DNA of 64,000 nt from Pseudogymnoascus destructans. Its lineage: Eukaryota; Ascomycota; Leotiomycetes; Thelebolales; Thelebolaceae. Positions within the stretch are counted from its first letter, which is position 1. The number at the start of each line of letters is the position of its first letter. The notes below the pieces were generated by a model, which saw only the letters and a list, made by a program, of their open reading frames with translations, had not been told where the DNA came from and did no database searches. Shown piece by piece: positions 20,581 through 30,193 of the stretch. The position numbers were made by a program, and so were the translations under genes. The stretch spans positions 744,001 to 808,000 of the forward strand of contig NW_020167528.1 in NCBI RefSeq assembly GCF_001641265.1. Reading direction: 5' to 3'.

Positions 20581-21398
20581 AGGGCTGGGGTGCTCAATGT
20601 AACCAAGCTATGATGGCTCATATTGGATATGAGATTGACGACGTGTGGCTTCCTTTTCTTTTTGGAACGACATAGTTCAGGGTCAATGGTGTAGTATACG
20701 AGTCGAGGGGCCGTAATGGAGGGGTACTCTGTTGGGAGCGGAGCGCCACAGCGAGCAGAACCAGCCCCCTGCTTTCTTGTTTATACGTACAGTGAGGTCA
20801 GAATACTGCGACCTATAAGATCACGAGTATAAATCCAATTTCTACTAAACATTATAACACGGAGTTGAATATTGATTGTAGCACAAAGGAGTAGAAATGC
20901 GAATTGTATCACGTGATGGGTCGGATAGATAATCACGTGCGTTTGTGATTTGGAAGTTTGAAGCTGATTCATTCATCGCAAATCAAGCAAGCTAACCCCC
21001 CCAACATTACCTGTCCCACCCCTCACTTCTAAATAACTGATGTCAGTACAGTAATGCTGAGATAATTATTTCCAAGGCCCTATAAGAGTATAGTATCTTT
21101 TCGAGCTTTCTCACTCATTCTCGTTTTCCTAGTTTCTTTGGTGTTTAAACTCCCCATCAATCCCGATGAAGCTGTTCTTTTCATTTTCACAACCGCAATC
21201 GCACTCCTCTCAATCGCATTCAGTGATACCATACTCGCCCGCATCGGTCCATTGACAGACATCCTCCTAAATAGAAACAACAGCAACCAAACCGCTACCA
21301 CGTCTTCCTCAAACTCCCAAACTACAGTCACTACCTCCATTGAGGGCCTCCCAGTCATTCCTCCTACCGAGATCTACGGCGCGCCAAAAGCAGAAGCC
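20581..21398. other. Intergenic region upstream of pirin gene
   Basis: Contains two E-boxes (20909-20916 and 20933-20939). From about 21138 to 21398 a frame in phase with pirin stays open and includes a hydrophobic stretch (LFIFTTAIALLSIAF), but it starts with TTG and has no ATG. Either it is leader sequence, or an upstream exon adds a membrane anchor; I could not find a suitable donor exon. Confidence 0.4.
20909..20939. promoter_or_regulatory. Paired E-boxes upstream of pirin
   Basis: TCACGTGA at 20909-20916 and TCACGTG at 20933-20939, starts 24 bp apart, about 460 bp upstream of the chosen pirin start. They are candidate class-B bHLH or Cbf1-type sites. Confidence 0.45.
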
Positions 21399-22384
21399 AT
21401 GTCTGCCCCCCGCGCAATCCGCAAAGCCTTCCTGGCTATCCAGCAATCTGAGGGTGTAGGCGCCAAAGTGCGCCGCTCGATCGGCACCCCTCAACTCCGC
21501 AACTTCAGCCCCTTCCTCATGCTGGATCACTTTACCAGCTCCCCCGGCTCCGGCTTCCCTGATCATCCTCACCGCGGACAGGTACGTTCCCGCCCCCGCA
21601 GCCACCTTGCGGGTGGTCTGTCCCCCAAATAAAACGAACTCTTACTAACCCCACCCAGGAAACAATCACCTACCTCCTCTCCGGCGCCGTCGACCACGAA
21701 GACTTCGCCGGCAACAAAGGCACCATCGAAGCCGGGGACCTGCAATTCATGACCGCCGGCCGCGGCATCATGCATGCCGAGATGCCGCGCGAGCTCTCTG
21801 ATGGCGCCCCGGTGGTCGGGATGCAGCTCTGGGTCGACCTCCCCGAGAAACTCAAGATGTGCGAGCCGCGATACCGGGATCTGAAAGCTAGCGAGATTCC
21901 GCACGTTAAAACGGATGATGGGAAGGTAAATATTAAGGTCATCTCGGGACAGAGCCATGGCGTCGATTCGGTGAAGGAATTGGCTTATACGCCGGTTTGG
22001 ATTTTTGATATTGAGGTCCAGCCTGGTGGAAAGATTACGCAGCCGATCCCGGCTGGGTGGAACGCTTTCGCCTACACTTTGTCCGGCACGACCAGTTTCG
22101 GAAGCGGCGAGGAGAAGATGGAGGTCGGGCAGTTCCATAACGTCGTCTTTGAGCAGGCTGGCGATACCGTCACAGCAGCTGTATCAGCCGATGCCACGGA
22201 GCCCTGTCACTTCTACCTCGTTGCCGGCCTCCCGCTCGATCAGAAGGTCGTGCAATACGGACCGTTCGTCTTGAACAGCCAGGATCAGGTCTATGAGGCG
22301 CTTAGGGATTACCAGAACCACCAGAACGGATTTGAGCGTGCTAAGGGATGGCAGAGCGAGATTGGGAAGAGGATGATGCAATAG
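21399..22384 (+). CDS. Pirin family protein
   Basis: Exons 21399-21581 and 21659-22384 (intron 77 bp, phase 0) give 302 aa, the normal pirin size. The start MSAPRAIRKAF was chosen because pirins begin there. The N-terminal cupin carries the iron-site sequence DHPHRGQETITYLLSG, then GDLQFMTAGRGIMHAE. The intron falls exactly after HPHRGQ. The C-terminal cupin follows (NAFAYTLSGTTSFG...). Family members include a nuclear iron-dependent NF-kB co-regulator in mammals and bacterial quercetinases, so the function in this fungus is open. An in-frame open stretch extends upstream to 21138 without an ATG. Confidence 0.9.
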
Positions 22385-22569
22385 GCAATCCTATGGATGG
22401 ATGGGTTTATGTTGTTAGAGATTGGCATGGATGGAGTTAAAACTGGGAATTTGTATTGTAGACACAGCTTCAGACTTGAATTGGAATTCATGATATCATA
22501 TTTGTACACTCCTACTCTTATTTCCCCTTGTGAAACGTAGGCTTAGTCTCCTTATGCGTAGTAGAAGGA

Positions 22570-24408
22570 CTACAGCTCATCTTTATAATATAGCTCCTCA
22601 CTACCCTCCTCCTCATCCTTCCCATCATTCTTCTGCTGTCCCTCAGCCTTACCCTCTCCTTTCTCCTCCTTCCCCGTTTTCTTCTCCGCCTTCCCCTTCT
22701 CCACCGTCTCTTTCCACTCCCCCGACCTATCCTCCAACTTCTGCCCAAACAGCAACTCCTCTACATCCTCCCACGCCCGCTCCCTCCCCTCATCCTCCTT
22801 CCCCACCGCATCAATCACCCCCCTCACCTCCCTTCCCACCACCCCCTGCCCCTCCACCAGCGCAAGCGTCCACACATTCTCGCCCGCCGCAGCCCTCAGC
22901 TTCTCGGCCAACCCCTCAACAACACCAGTCGACATCCCCAGTTTCCTCAGATCCTCATCGTTCATAATGTGATAGCCGTCATTTTGTCCCAGTCCATGGG
23001 CTAGGATCTCAATCGTCACCACCCCGTCGGATTCTAGGCGCGCATTAAGAGAAGCTGCCAACTTCGCGGAGTCGGGGACGCCGGGAGGCACCTTCGCTGC
23101 GGCGTTTCCGCCCTTGCCGTCAGACCCGGCGGTTACTTTTGTGTTGGAGTTGGCGATCATGGTGGGTTTCTTGGTGTTGCCTCGCACATTCACGTTCCAG
23201 AATGGTGGTGGTTGGAGGAGCGGCGGGTCGGAGGCGGGGAAGTACTCTCCGCCTCCTACTACCGTGCCGCCGATGATCAACGGTTTATCTTTCGCACTCT
23301 CCTTTGCGAGGCTCTTCAGGATATCCGCTGCATTCTCACTAGTCTCCGCCGCTGCTTCACCGCTGGCGGCAGGCTCTTGCGGCGCGGAATCGGTGGCGGA
23401 AGGCTCGGTTGTGCCCTCCTCCTCGCCGATGATCGGCTTACACAATATCTCCAGCGTTTCAGCTTGGGTCTGTGGTTGAAATGCAACATCCTTGCAGAGA
23501 CGAGGCGTGTGCACTACCATCAGATACGAACACGTCGTCACCTCTTTGATCCAGGCGACCCGGTCAACTTCTATGGCGCCGCAGTGGTACTGGATCTCGA
23601 TCTCCCGGGGGCGCATTGTGAGGTCACAGAGGGTGCCGCTCTTCATTTTCTGGGCCAGGTAGCGATTATCCCCATTATCCTGCAAGATACCCTTTATCTC
23701 GTCGTCCTCGTAGTACTCTGAATCCTCCTCCTGCGATCCTCGAAGCTCGAGCTCACTCCTGCCCCCCGCCTTCTCGCTGGAACCGTCATCGTAGAACTTC
23801 CCATGCGTCTTTGAATCTTGTCCTGCAATCTTCTTCGCGCGCCCGAGGACAAATTGTGGCGTCCTCGGGTCACGGACGGGTGGGAATTGTGGACGGCCCG
23901 GCTGGGGCGGCGCGGCGTGGAATTGAGTGATAGAGTCGTTGTAGCAGAACTTGTAGGACCACCAGCCAGACGTGTAGTAGAGGCACGATTTGCCCAGCGG
24001 GGCGAGAAGCTCCCAACCGTGGGTGTTGGCGCGCGAGAGTTCTAGAGCGAGCGAGGCTTTGTGGAGTGCTTCGCTGGTGAGGTTGCGCTCTTCGGGCGGG
24101 CGCGGGATTGAGCAGAGGTGAGGTGTGGAGTGCAAGAGTAGGCGGGTATATTCGAAAGGTATGGCGGCGGGTTCTGCGCCATTTGATGGCTTTGGAGGTT
24201 CGAGGAGATCTGCTGCTTCGGAGGACGAGATGGAGGATGGGGAGAAGACTATGCTGTACTACGAGGACGTTTAGTGTTTAGCCATGCACGGAAGGTTGAT
24301 GTATCATACTTGTGGGAATGCATCGATGTCATCGTGTATGCTGAAAACAGTTTGACTAGCTGATGCCAGTCCAACTGCAGCAATCAGTGCTGCCAAATCT
24401 CGCCGCAT
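22570..24408 (-). CDS. YOS9: Yos9/OS-9 ER lectin of ER-associated degradation
   Basis: Exons 24408-24310 and 24258-22570 (intron 51 bp) give 595 aa. Residues 1-20 (MRRDLAALIAAVGLASASQT) form a clean signal peptide. The next stretch is the conserved Yos9 beginning (FPQYSIVFS). The MRH (mannose-6-phosphate receptor homology) domain spans about 113-305: GWELLAPLGKSCLYYTSGWW, then after an acidic insert GTLCDLTMRPREIEIQYHC and IKEVTTCSYLMVVHTPRLC. It has the Gln, Arg, Glu and Tyr positions that bind trimmed mannose. The protein ends in KDEL for ER retrieval. Role: recognises misfolded glycoproteins and hands them to the Hrd1/Hrd3 ubiquitin ligase. The C-terminal half has a Lys/Glu-rich spacer. 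Confidence 0.92.
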
Positions 24409-24707
24409 CGTGCCATATATTGGTTTCCGTATGAAGCTTGTAGTCTTGTGAGCTTGATGACCAAGGGCCTCTACAGCGGCTCGGGTAAATATACAGCCGG
24501 CCAGCGCCTCGCTGCGGTCTTCATGGCACCATATTGAAGTCACGATAACGAAGAAAACACTATCTAAAGGGCCAATCACAATATCGAAGAAGCCATTGAA
24601 AGTTATGAGTTTAAGTTCTGCAATCAGAAAAGGTCGAATTCCTAGTCCCCCTACGCCATGATATAGTACACCTTGCTGTTTGCCAAAGCCATTACCGTAA
24701 ATCTAAT

Positions 24708-26135
24708 CTAGTTGTACTGCATGTACGTCGCCGTAGAGTTGAACTTGAGATTGCCCTTAATGACCTTATCCACGGCGCTCAAGAAGTCCTTCTCCGTCGC
24801 AACCTTCCTGCGTGCACGGATGGCGAACATACCAGCCTCTGTGCAGACGGACCTCAGCTCGGCACCTGTCGAGTTGGGGCAAAGACGAGAGATCAGCTCC
24901 CAGCGGATATCGCGGTCAACCGACATGCTCTTGGCGTGAATGCGGAGAATGTTGGCACGGCCCTCAAGGTCAGGAAGTGAGAACTCGATCTTCCTGTCGA
25001 TACGTCCAGGTCTCATCAAAGCCGGATCAAGAGTGGACGGTCTGTTGGTGGCGAACATGACCTTGATGTTTCCTCTCGCATCGAAACCGTCCAGTTGTGT
25101 GATCAGTTCCAGCATAGTTCTCTGGACTTCGTTGTCACCTCCTGCACCATCATCGAATCTGGCACCTCCAATGGCGTCGATTTCGTCGAAGAAGATGATA
25201 CACGCCTTCTTGGTACGGGCCATCTCGAATAGCTCTCTGACCATCCTCGCTCCCTCTCCGACATACTTCTGGACCAACTCGGAGCCAATAACACGGATAA
25301 ACGTCGCATCTGTCCTGTTCGCCACGGCTCTGGCGCAGAGTGTCTTTCCGGTTCCAGGGGGGCCGTAGAGTAATGCTCCCTTTGGCGGATCAATTCCGAG
25401 GTTGACGAATCGTTCGGGTGAGAGTAATGGCATCTCCACGACTTCTCTCAGCTTCTCCACCTGCTCCTTGCATCCACCAACATCTCCATAGGTAACATCT
25501 GGCTTCTCCTCCACTGTCATCATCGTCACACTCGCATCGATTTTCGGTGGCAAAGGAAGGAGGATCTGGTACTTGTTGCGGTCGACACTGTAGATACAAA
25601 TTAGCTATAGTCGCAGAGCAGCTTGGATAAACACTTGCCCAACTCGCATGCCCTCCTCGATATCCGTAGGCGAAACGCGCTCGCCGAGCTGCACCACGAA
25701 CTTCGCTATTTGCTTGACGTTGATGACATATTTGCTCTTCTCCGAATTCTTCTCATCCTGGATAATCTTTGTGCACCTGGCTACTTGTAAAGGCTGCTCC
25801 TCCGACATTCGTTGCCTATCGGCGGCGACATCCCAGAGATGCGGTGGCGCAAGACCGGTATCTGATTCCTTGACGCCGATCTTGTCGTTGACGCTCGTCT
25901 GCTTCTCTTTGATTTGCTTCTCCAGCTTCTTTAGCGCTGATGCGTACGGCGCAGCACCATACGTTTTTAAAACTTGGATATCCCTAAACACTAGATGTTA
26001 GGATGGTAATGCCCGTTGGATTGATCAGCTCAGCACGTACTCATCAGATAAAGGTGTGATCTTCTTCTCTTCGACCTCATCATCCGCGAACTCCTTCTTA
26101 TACTTTTCCCAGTCCGCACCCTTGGCAGTAGGCAT
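24708..26135 (-). CDS. RPT1: 26S proteasome regulatory ATPase Rpt1
   Basis: Exons 26135-26041, 25983-25639 and 25587-24708 give 439 aa, between the human (433) and yeast (467) lengths. The N-terminus ([20 protein letters not shown]) is followed by a coiled coil ([15 protein letters not shown]), an OB domain ([19 protein letters not shown]...), and the AAA module. This has Walker A GPPGTGKT, Walker [12 protein letters not shown], the second region of homology [20 protein letters not shown], and the Rpt1-type C-terminus YMQYN. It is part of the base ring that unfolds substrates. Intron 2 (25638-25588) uses a GC donor (GG|GCAAGT); only this choice restores the conserved [12 protein letters not shown]. 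It is divergent from CCT4. Confidence 0.95.
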
Positions 26136-26451
26136 GGTGAATTGGAATACGACGAGGTGATATAGAAGTGTAGAGGATCTAGGCCGGTCTTAAAAGTGGT
26201 GGTTGATGTCTGATGTTTGGTCGGGGCCGCGATGTTTCCAGGCGACGCCAGGTTGACGAGGCTCGCGAAGCTCACTCACTCAACTACCCTGCTCATGTAA
26301 GCGGCAGCTATCTAATGTGGGTTAGCGCGGGCTACGGCGAACTTTTGGAAAACGCGACCGATTACTAGCTAAACGCGATGTTTTATAGAACAGTCCACCA
26401 TTATCCTGTCGACTTGTGATAACCCCTTATACCCTCACATAGACATACAAG
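26136..26451. promoter_or_regulatory. Divergent promoter shared by RPT1 and CCT4
   Basis: 316 bp between the two start codons. I saw no exact Rpn4/PACE box (GGTGGCAAA) and no clear heat-shock element. An ACGCG-containing stretch lies near 26355-26380. Confidence 0.55.
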
Positions 26452-28204
26452 ATGGCACTCGCAGCGTCCCAGGCTAATTCTAGCAACAATGCCTTCAAGG
26501 TACGCTCCATGCATGGTACAAGCTTGTTCAATACTAATTATATATGCAGGACAAGGAGAAGCCTATGGCTGTGCGCACCGCCAACATTGTCGCCGCCAGA
26601 GGTACGCTGCACACTTTCAGGACCCTGCAGTTATGCTGACTATTTATAAGCTGTCGCCGATGCCGTCAGGACGTCTCTCGGACCAAGGGGTATGGATAAG
26701 ATGATTCAGACGGGGAAGGGGGAGACGATTATCACAAACGACGGAAACACAATGTTGAAAAGTATGTCCGTTATGCATCCATCGGCGAAGATGCTGGTCG
26801 ACCTTTCATCGGCACAGGATGTCGAGGCTGGAGATGGAACGACATCTGTGGTTGTTATCTGCGGAAGCCTGTTGGGAGCGGCGGACAAGTTACTCGGAAA
26901 GGGCATCCACCCCTCAGTGATCGCCGAATCTTTCCAGAGAGCCGCAAAGGCATCAGTTCAGATCTTAACCAACATGTCACATCCAGTTTCCCTCACCGAC
27001 ACAACTACTCTCCTTCAAGCCGCAACAACATCCCTGTCCTCCAAAATCGTTTCACAACACTCCAACCTCCTTGCCCCGATGGCGGTGAACGCTGTGACCA
27101 AGACCATCGATATCAAAACCGCAGATAACGTTGACTTGAAGAACATCAGAGTTGTCAAGAAGGTCGGCGGGACTATCGAGGACAGCGAGATGGTTGAGGG
27201 CCTGGTCCTTACGCAGGGTGTTCTCAAGAGCGGTGGTGGCCCAATCAGAATGGAGAAGGCACGGATAGGTCTAATCCAGTTCCAGCTGAGCCCTCCCAAG
27301 CCAGATATGGAGAACCAGATCGTCGTCAACGACTACAGGCAGATGGATAAGATTCTGAAGGAAGAGCGCACATACCTCCTGAACATGGTCAAGAAGATCA
27401 AGAAGGCGAAGTGCAACGTTCTTTTCATCCAAAAATCCATTCTCCGCGACGCCGTCAACGACCTCGCCCTCCACTTCCTCGCCAAGCTCAACATCCTCGC
27501 CATCAAGGACATCGAGCGCGACGAGGTCGAGTTCATCTGCAAATCCACCGGCTGCAAGCCAATCGCCGACATCGACTCCTTCACCGAGGACAAGCTCGGC
27601 TACGCGGAGCTGATCGAAGAGGCCCAGAACTCCGGCTCCAAGATCGTAAAGGTTACCGGCACCAAGAGCGCCGGCAAGACCGTCTCCATCATCTGCCGCG
27701 GCGCCAACTCCCTGATTCTCGACGAGGCCGAGCGCAGTCTCCACGACGCCCTGTGCGTCATCCGCTGCTTGGTCAAGAAGAAGGCTCTTATTGCGGGTGG
27801 TGGCGCCCCTGAGATCGAGATCGCGACCCAGCTGGCGAAGCAGGCGCGCCAGCTCACAGGCACTGAGGCCATCTGCTGGAAGGCGTTTGCGGATGCTATG
27901 GAGGTCATCCCCACAACTCTTGCGGAGAACGCGGGGTTGAATAGCATCAAGGTCGTGACGGAGCTGAGACACAAGCATGCCAATGGAGAGGTCAACGCGG
28001 GTGTCAGTATCAAGTCTGGTGGTGTGAAGAACGACATTGGTGACGAGAACGTGCTCCAGCCGTTGTTGGTGAGCACCAGCGCCATCGAGTTGGCGTCGGA
28101 GACTGTAAAAATGGTAAGTTCATTGATTCCAAGCCTGTTACACTTATCGTTGCTAACCCCCTTTTTAGATCCTAAGAATCGATGATATTGCATTAAGCAG
28201 GTAA
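26452..28204 (+). CDS. CCT4: T-complex protein 1 subunit delta (CCT4)
   Basis: Exons 26452-26499, 26550-26601, 26651-28113 and 28169-28204 give 532 aa (yeast 528). It starts [16 protein letters not shown] and has the chaperonin signatures [20 protein letters not shown] and [12 protein letters not shown] (ATP hydrolysis). The C-terminal [10 protein letters not shown] region and a conserved end [14 protein letters not shown] are encoded by the 36-nt last exon. It is one of eight subunits of the cytosolic TRiC/CCT ring that folds actin, tubulin and WD-repeat proteins. Two 48- to 52-nt leading exons sit close together, each followed by a roughly 50-bp intron. Confidence 0.95.
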
Positions 28205-28398
28205 AATGGAGATACAAGCTAAACTGTATTATATCATATTATGAATGAAAATCAGTCAAAGGCTGTGTAGCCCATGATATAAATATTTTAATGAATCTAA
28301 ATGGTCTGTCGTGATTTATATTAACCAGAATTAAACCATTGGATATGCTAGTCTTATAAATTAAACTTCCACAATTCCACGGCCATAATACTCTACTA

Positions 28399-29442
28399 TT
28401 ATCTCCACATAGCATATAACCGTTCCAAAACCCCACTGGCCTGGACAGGCTCTCCTTTCCTCGACCACTTTTGAAGCAGCCCGATAATTTCCACGTATGT
28501 ACTATAACGAGGTTCCTCTCGTCCCCAGAGTTGCATCTCTGCATATTTAAGCAGAGTATCACCAAGTATACCCCCAATCTCTGGATCGGCACCACCATCA
28601 TCCAGCAAAACATTCACCACCTCAACACGACCATTAAACACCGCTCTCCCCAAGGCACTCCATTTGCCCCGATCACAGTGATTAACCTCTGCCCCATTCT
28701 GCAGAAGTAGCCTAACCACATCTCCATGGCCCTCAGCAGCTGCATATAACAGCGGCGTCCGATCTCCTGGTGACTCCACAAAGATGCAATGCTTCTCATC
28801 CCCCGAATTCGGATCCGCGCCCCGAGCCAACAGAATCTCCACAATGGCCACCTGCCCCCTCTGCGCAGCCCAGCATAATGGTGTCCAGCCACGGAGATCC
28901 CTCGAGTCAGGATCCGCCCCTCTATCCAGTAGCCGCGTGACGATCAACTCCTGGCCATCCTCTGCGGAATGGGATAATACTGTCCGTCTATCAGCGAACC
29001 CCTTTCGATCTATATCGACACCATCACCTTCCCACTCTAACAACGCCCACACAGCATCCTCGTGCCCACGAACTGCGGCAACTGCTAGTGGCGTTGTACG
29101 GCCATTTTCCTCTGCGCCATTTGGTTCAGCTCCGGCTTCTAGTAGAAGCTTCACCACACTCGCGTGGCCGCTCCCTGCGGCCCAGAATAGTGGTGTTCGA
29201 TCGCTGTCTTGGTTTTTAGCATTGATGTCCGCTCCATGGTCTAGGAGCAGTTGGACTATGCCCTCGTGGCCTTTGGAGCAGGTAATGGTTAATGCGGTGT
29301 GGCCTAGGTTCTCGTATTGACCACGGTCTGGCATGACGCCTTTTTGGAGGAGGGTTGTGACGAGATCTTCCCGGCCGTGTTTGGAGGCACGGAAGAGGCG
29401 GGTGTTGGTATCTTCTTCTTCGTTGTCTGTTGCTTGGTCCAT
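28399..29442 (-). CDS. Ankyrin repeat protein
   Basis: A single exon of 347 aa from ATG 29442 (MDQATDNEEED). About eight ankyrin repeats fill nearly the whole protein (for example GHTALTITCSKGHEGIVQLL, DRTPLFWAAGSGHASVVKLL, GWTPLCWAAQRGQVAIVEIL), with a short acidic N-terminus and a C-terminal cap. No second domain is visible. The open frame continues upstream to 29520 only with a GTG start, and an AG sits just before the chosen ATG, so an upstream exon is possible. Such stand-alone ankyrin proteins are common and variable in filamentous fungi; no function can be assigned. Confidence 0.75.
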   Translation of the reverse strand: MDQATDNEEEDTNTRLFRASKHGREDLVTTLLQKGVMPDRGQYENLGHTALTITCSKGHEGIVQLLLDHGADINAKNQDSDRTPLFWAAGSGHASVVKLLLEAGAEPNGAEENGRTTPLAVAAVRGHEDAVWALLEWEGDGVDIDRKGFADRRTVLSHSAEDGQELIVTRLLDRGADPDSRDLRGWTPLCWAAQRGQVAIVEILLARGADPNSGDEKHCIFVESPGDRTPLLYAAAEGHGDVVRLLLQNGAEVNHCDRGKWSALGRAVFNGRVEVVNVLLDDGGADPEIGGILGDTLLKYAEMQLWGREEPRYSTYVEIIGLLQKWSRKGEPVQASGVLERLYAMWR

Positions 29443-30193
29443 CTGAGGTGTTCCTCTTCTTGGTACTCTTAATTTGGGGCGATATGTTATTGAAAATGCC
29501 GCATAGAGGCATATGAACACCGCCAGCCTTGCGACGCGCTAAATCCAGACTTATGACCTACGCAGATCATACTCGGACTTAAATCATCTGCAAAGTGAAA
29601 TATACATATTCTAAAGGTTGTTGCATAAGCTCCTCTCACATATACTATAATTGAAGATATAAATCGAAATGAAATCACATAAATATACAACCGGAAAGAT
29701 AAAAATATCAAATTCAATAAATATATAACCAGCAACAATCAGATCAATATTAATGTTTACATCAATTATAATTCAAGTAAAGACGTCCAATCACACAGAG
29801 CTACAATTATCAAGCCAGCCACTGAGATGGAACCAAAGAGAGAGAGATCCTATCACTTTACATTGGCATTATGAATCCACAGCCATAAAACCCCATAATG
29901 CAAAATATGCCCTGTATTGCCACTTGAGAAAACTATATGCTATCTTACAACGAGCTTTTGCGAGCTACCCTAATTCCCAATGTCCCAATTCCCCCCCGTG
30001 CAAAAAAAATCGCCAGCAATACCCCATAATCGAAAGCTGTAGCCTGAGCAGCCAGCTAAACCAGAGCCGCGACCCGACAGAACCCCGCAAGCTTCTACTA
30101 TGCCATGCAATTGGATACGCCCTGAACCTTGCCGGCATATAACCCTACTCGTTCCACTCCAGAGAAAAAGCAAGCAATCAGCAGTACCGGCAC
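29443..30193. other. AT-rich intergenic stretch
   Basis: Positions 29560-29960 are notably AT-rich compared with the flanking genes. No gene, tRNA or clear transposon termini were recognised. Confidence 0.5.

Noticed and set aside
26136..26451. Rpn4/PACE or heat-shock elements in the RPT1-CCT4 promoter
   Set aside because: No exact GGTGGCAAA and no three-unit nGAAn array was seen by eye.
27271..27978. 235-codon open frame antisense to CCT4
   Set aside because: Codon-bias shadow of a conserved chaperonin gene.
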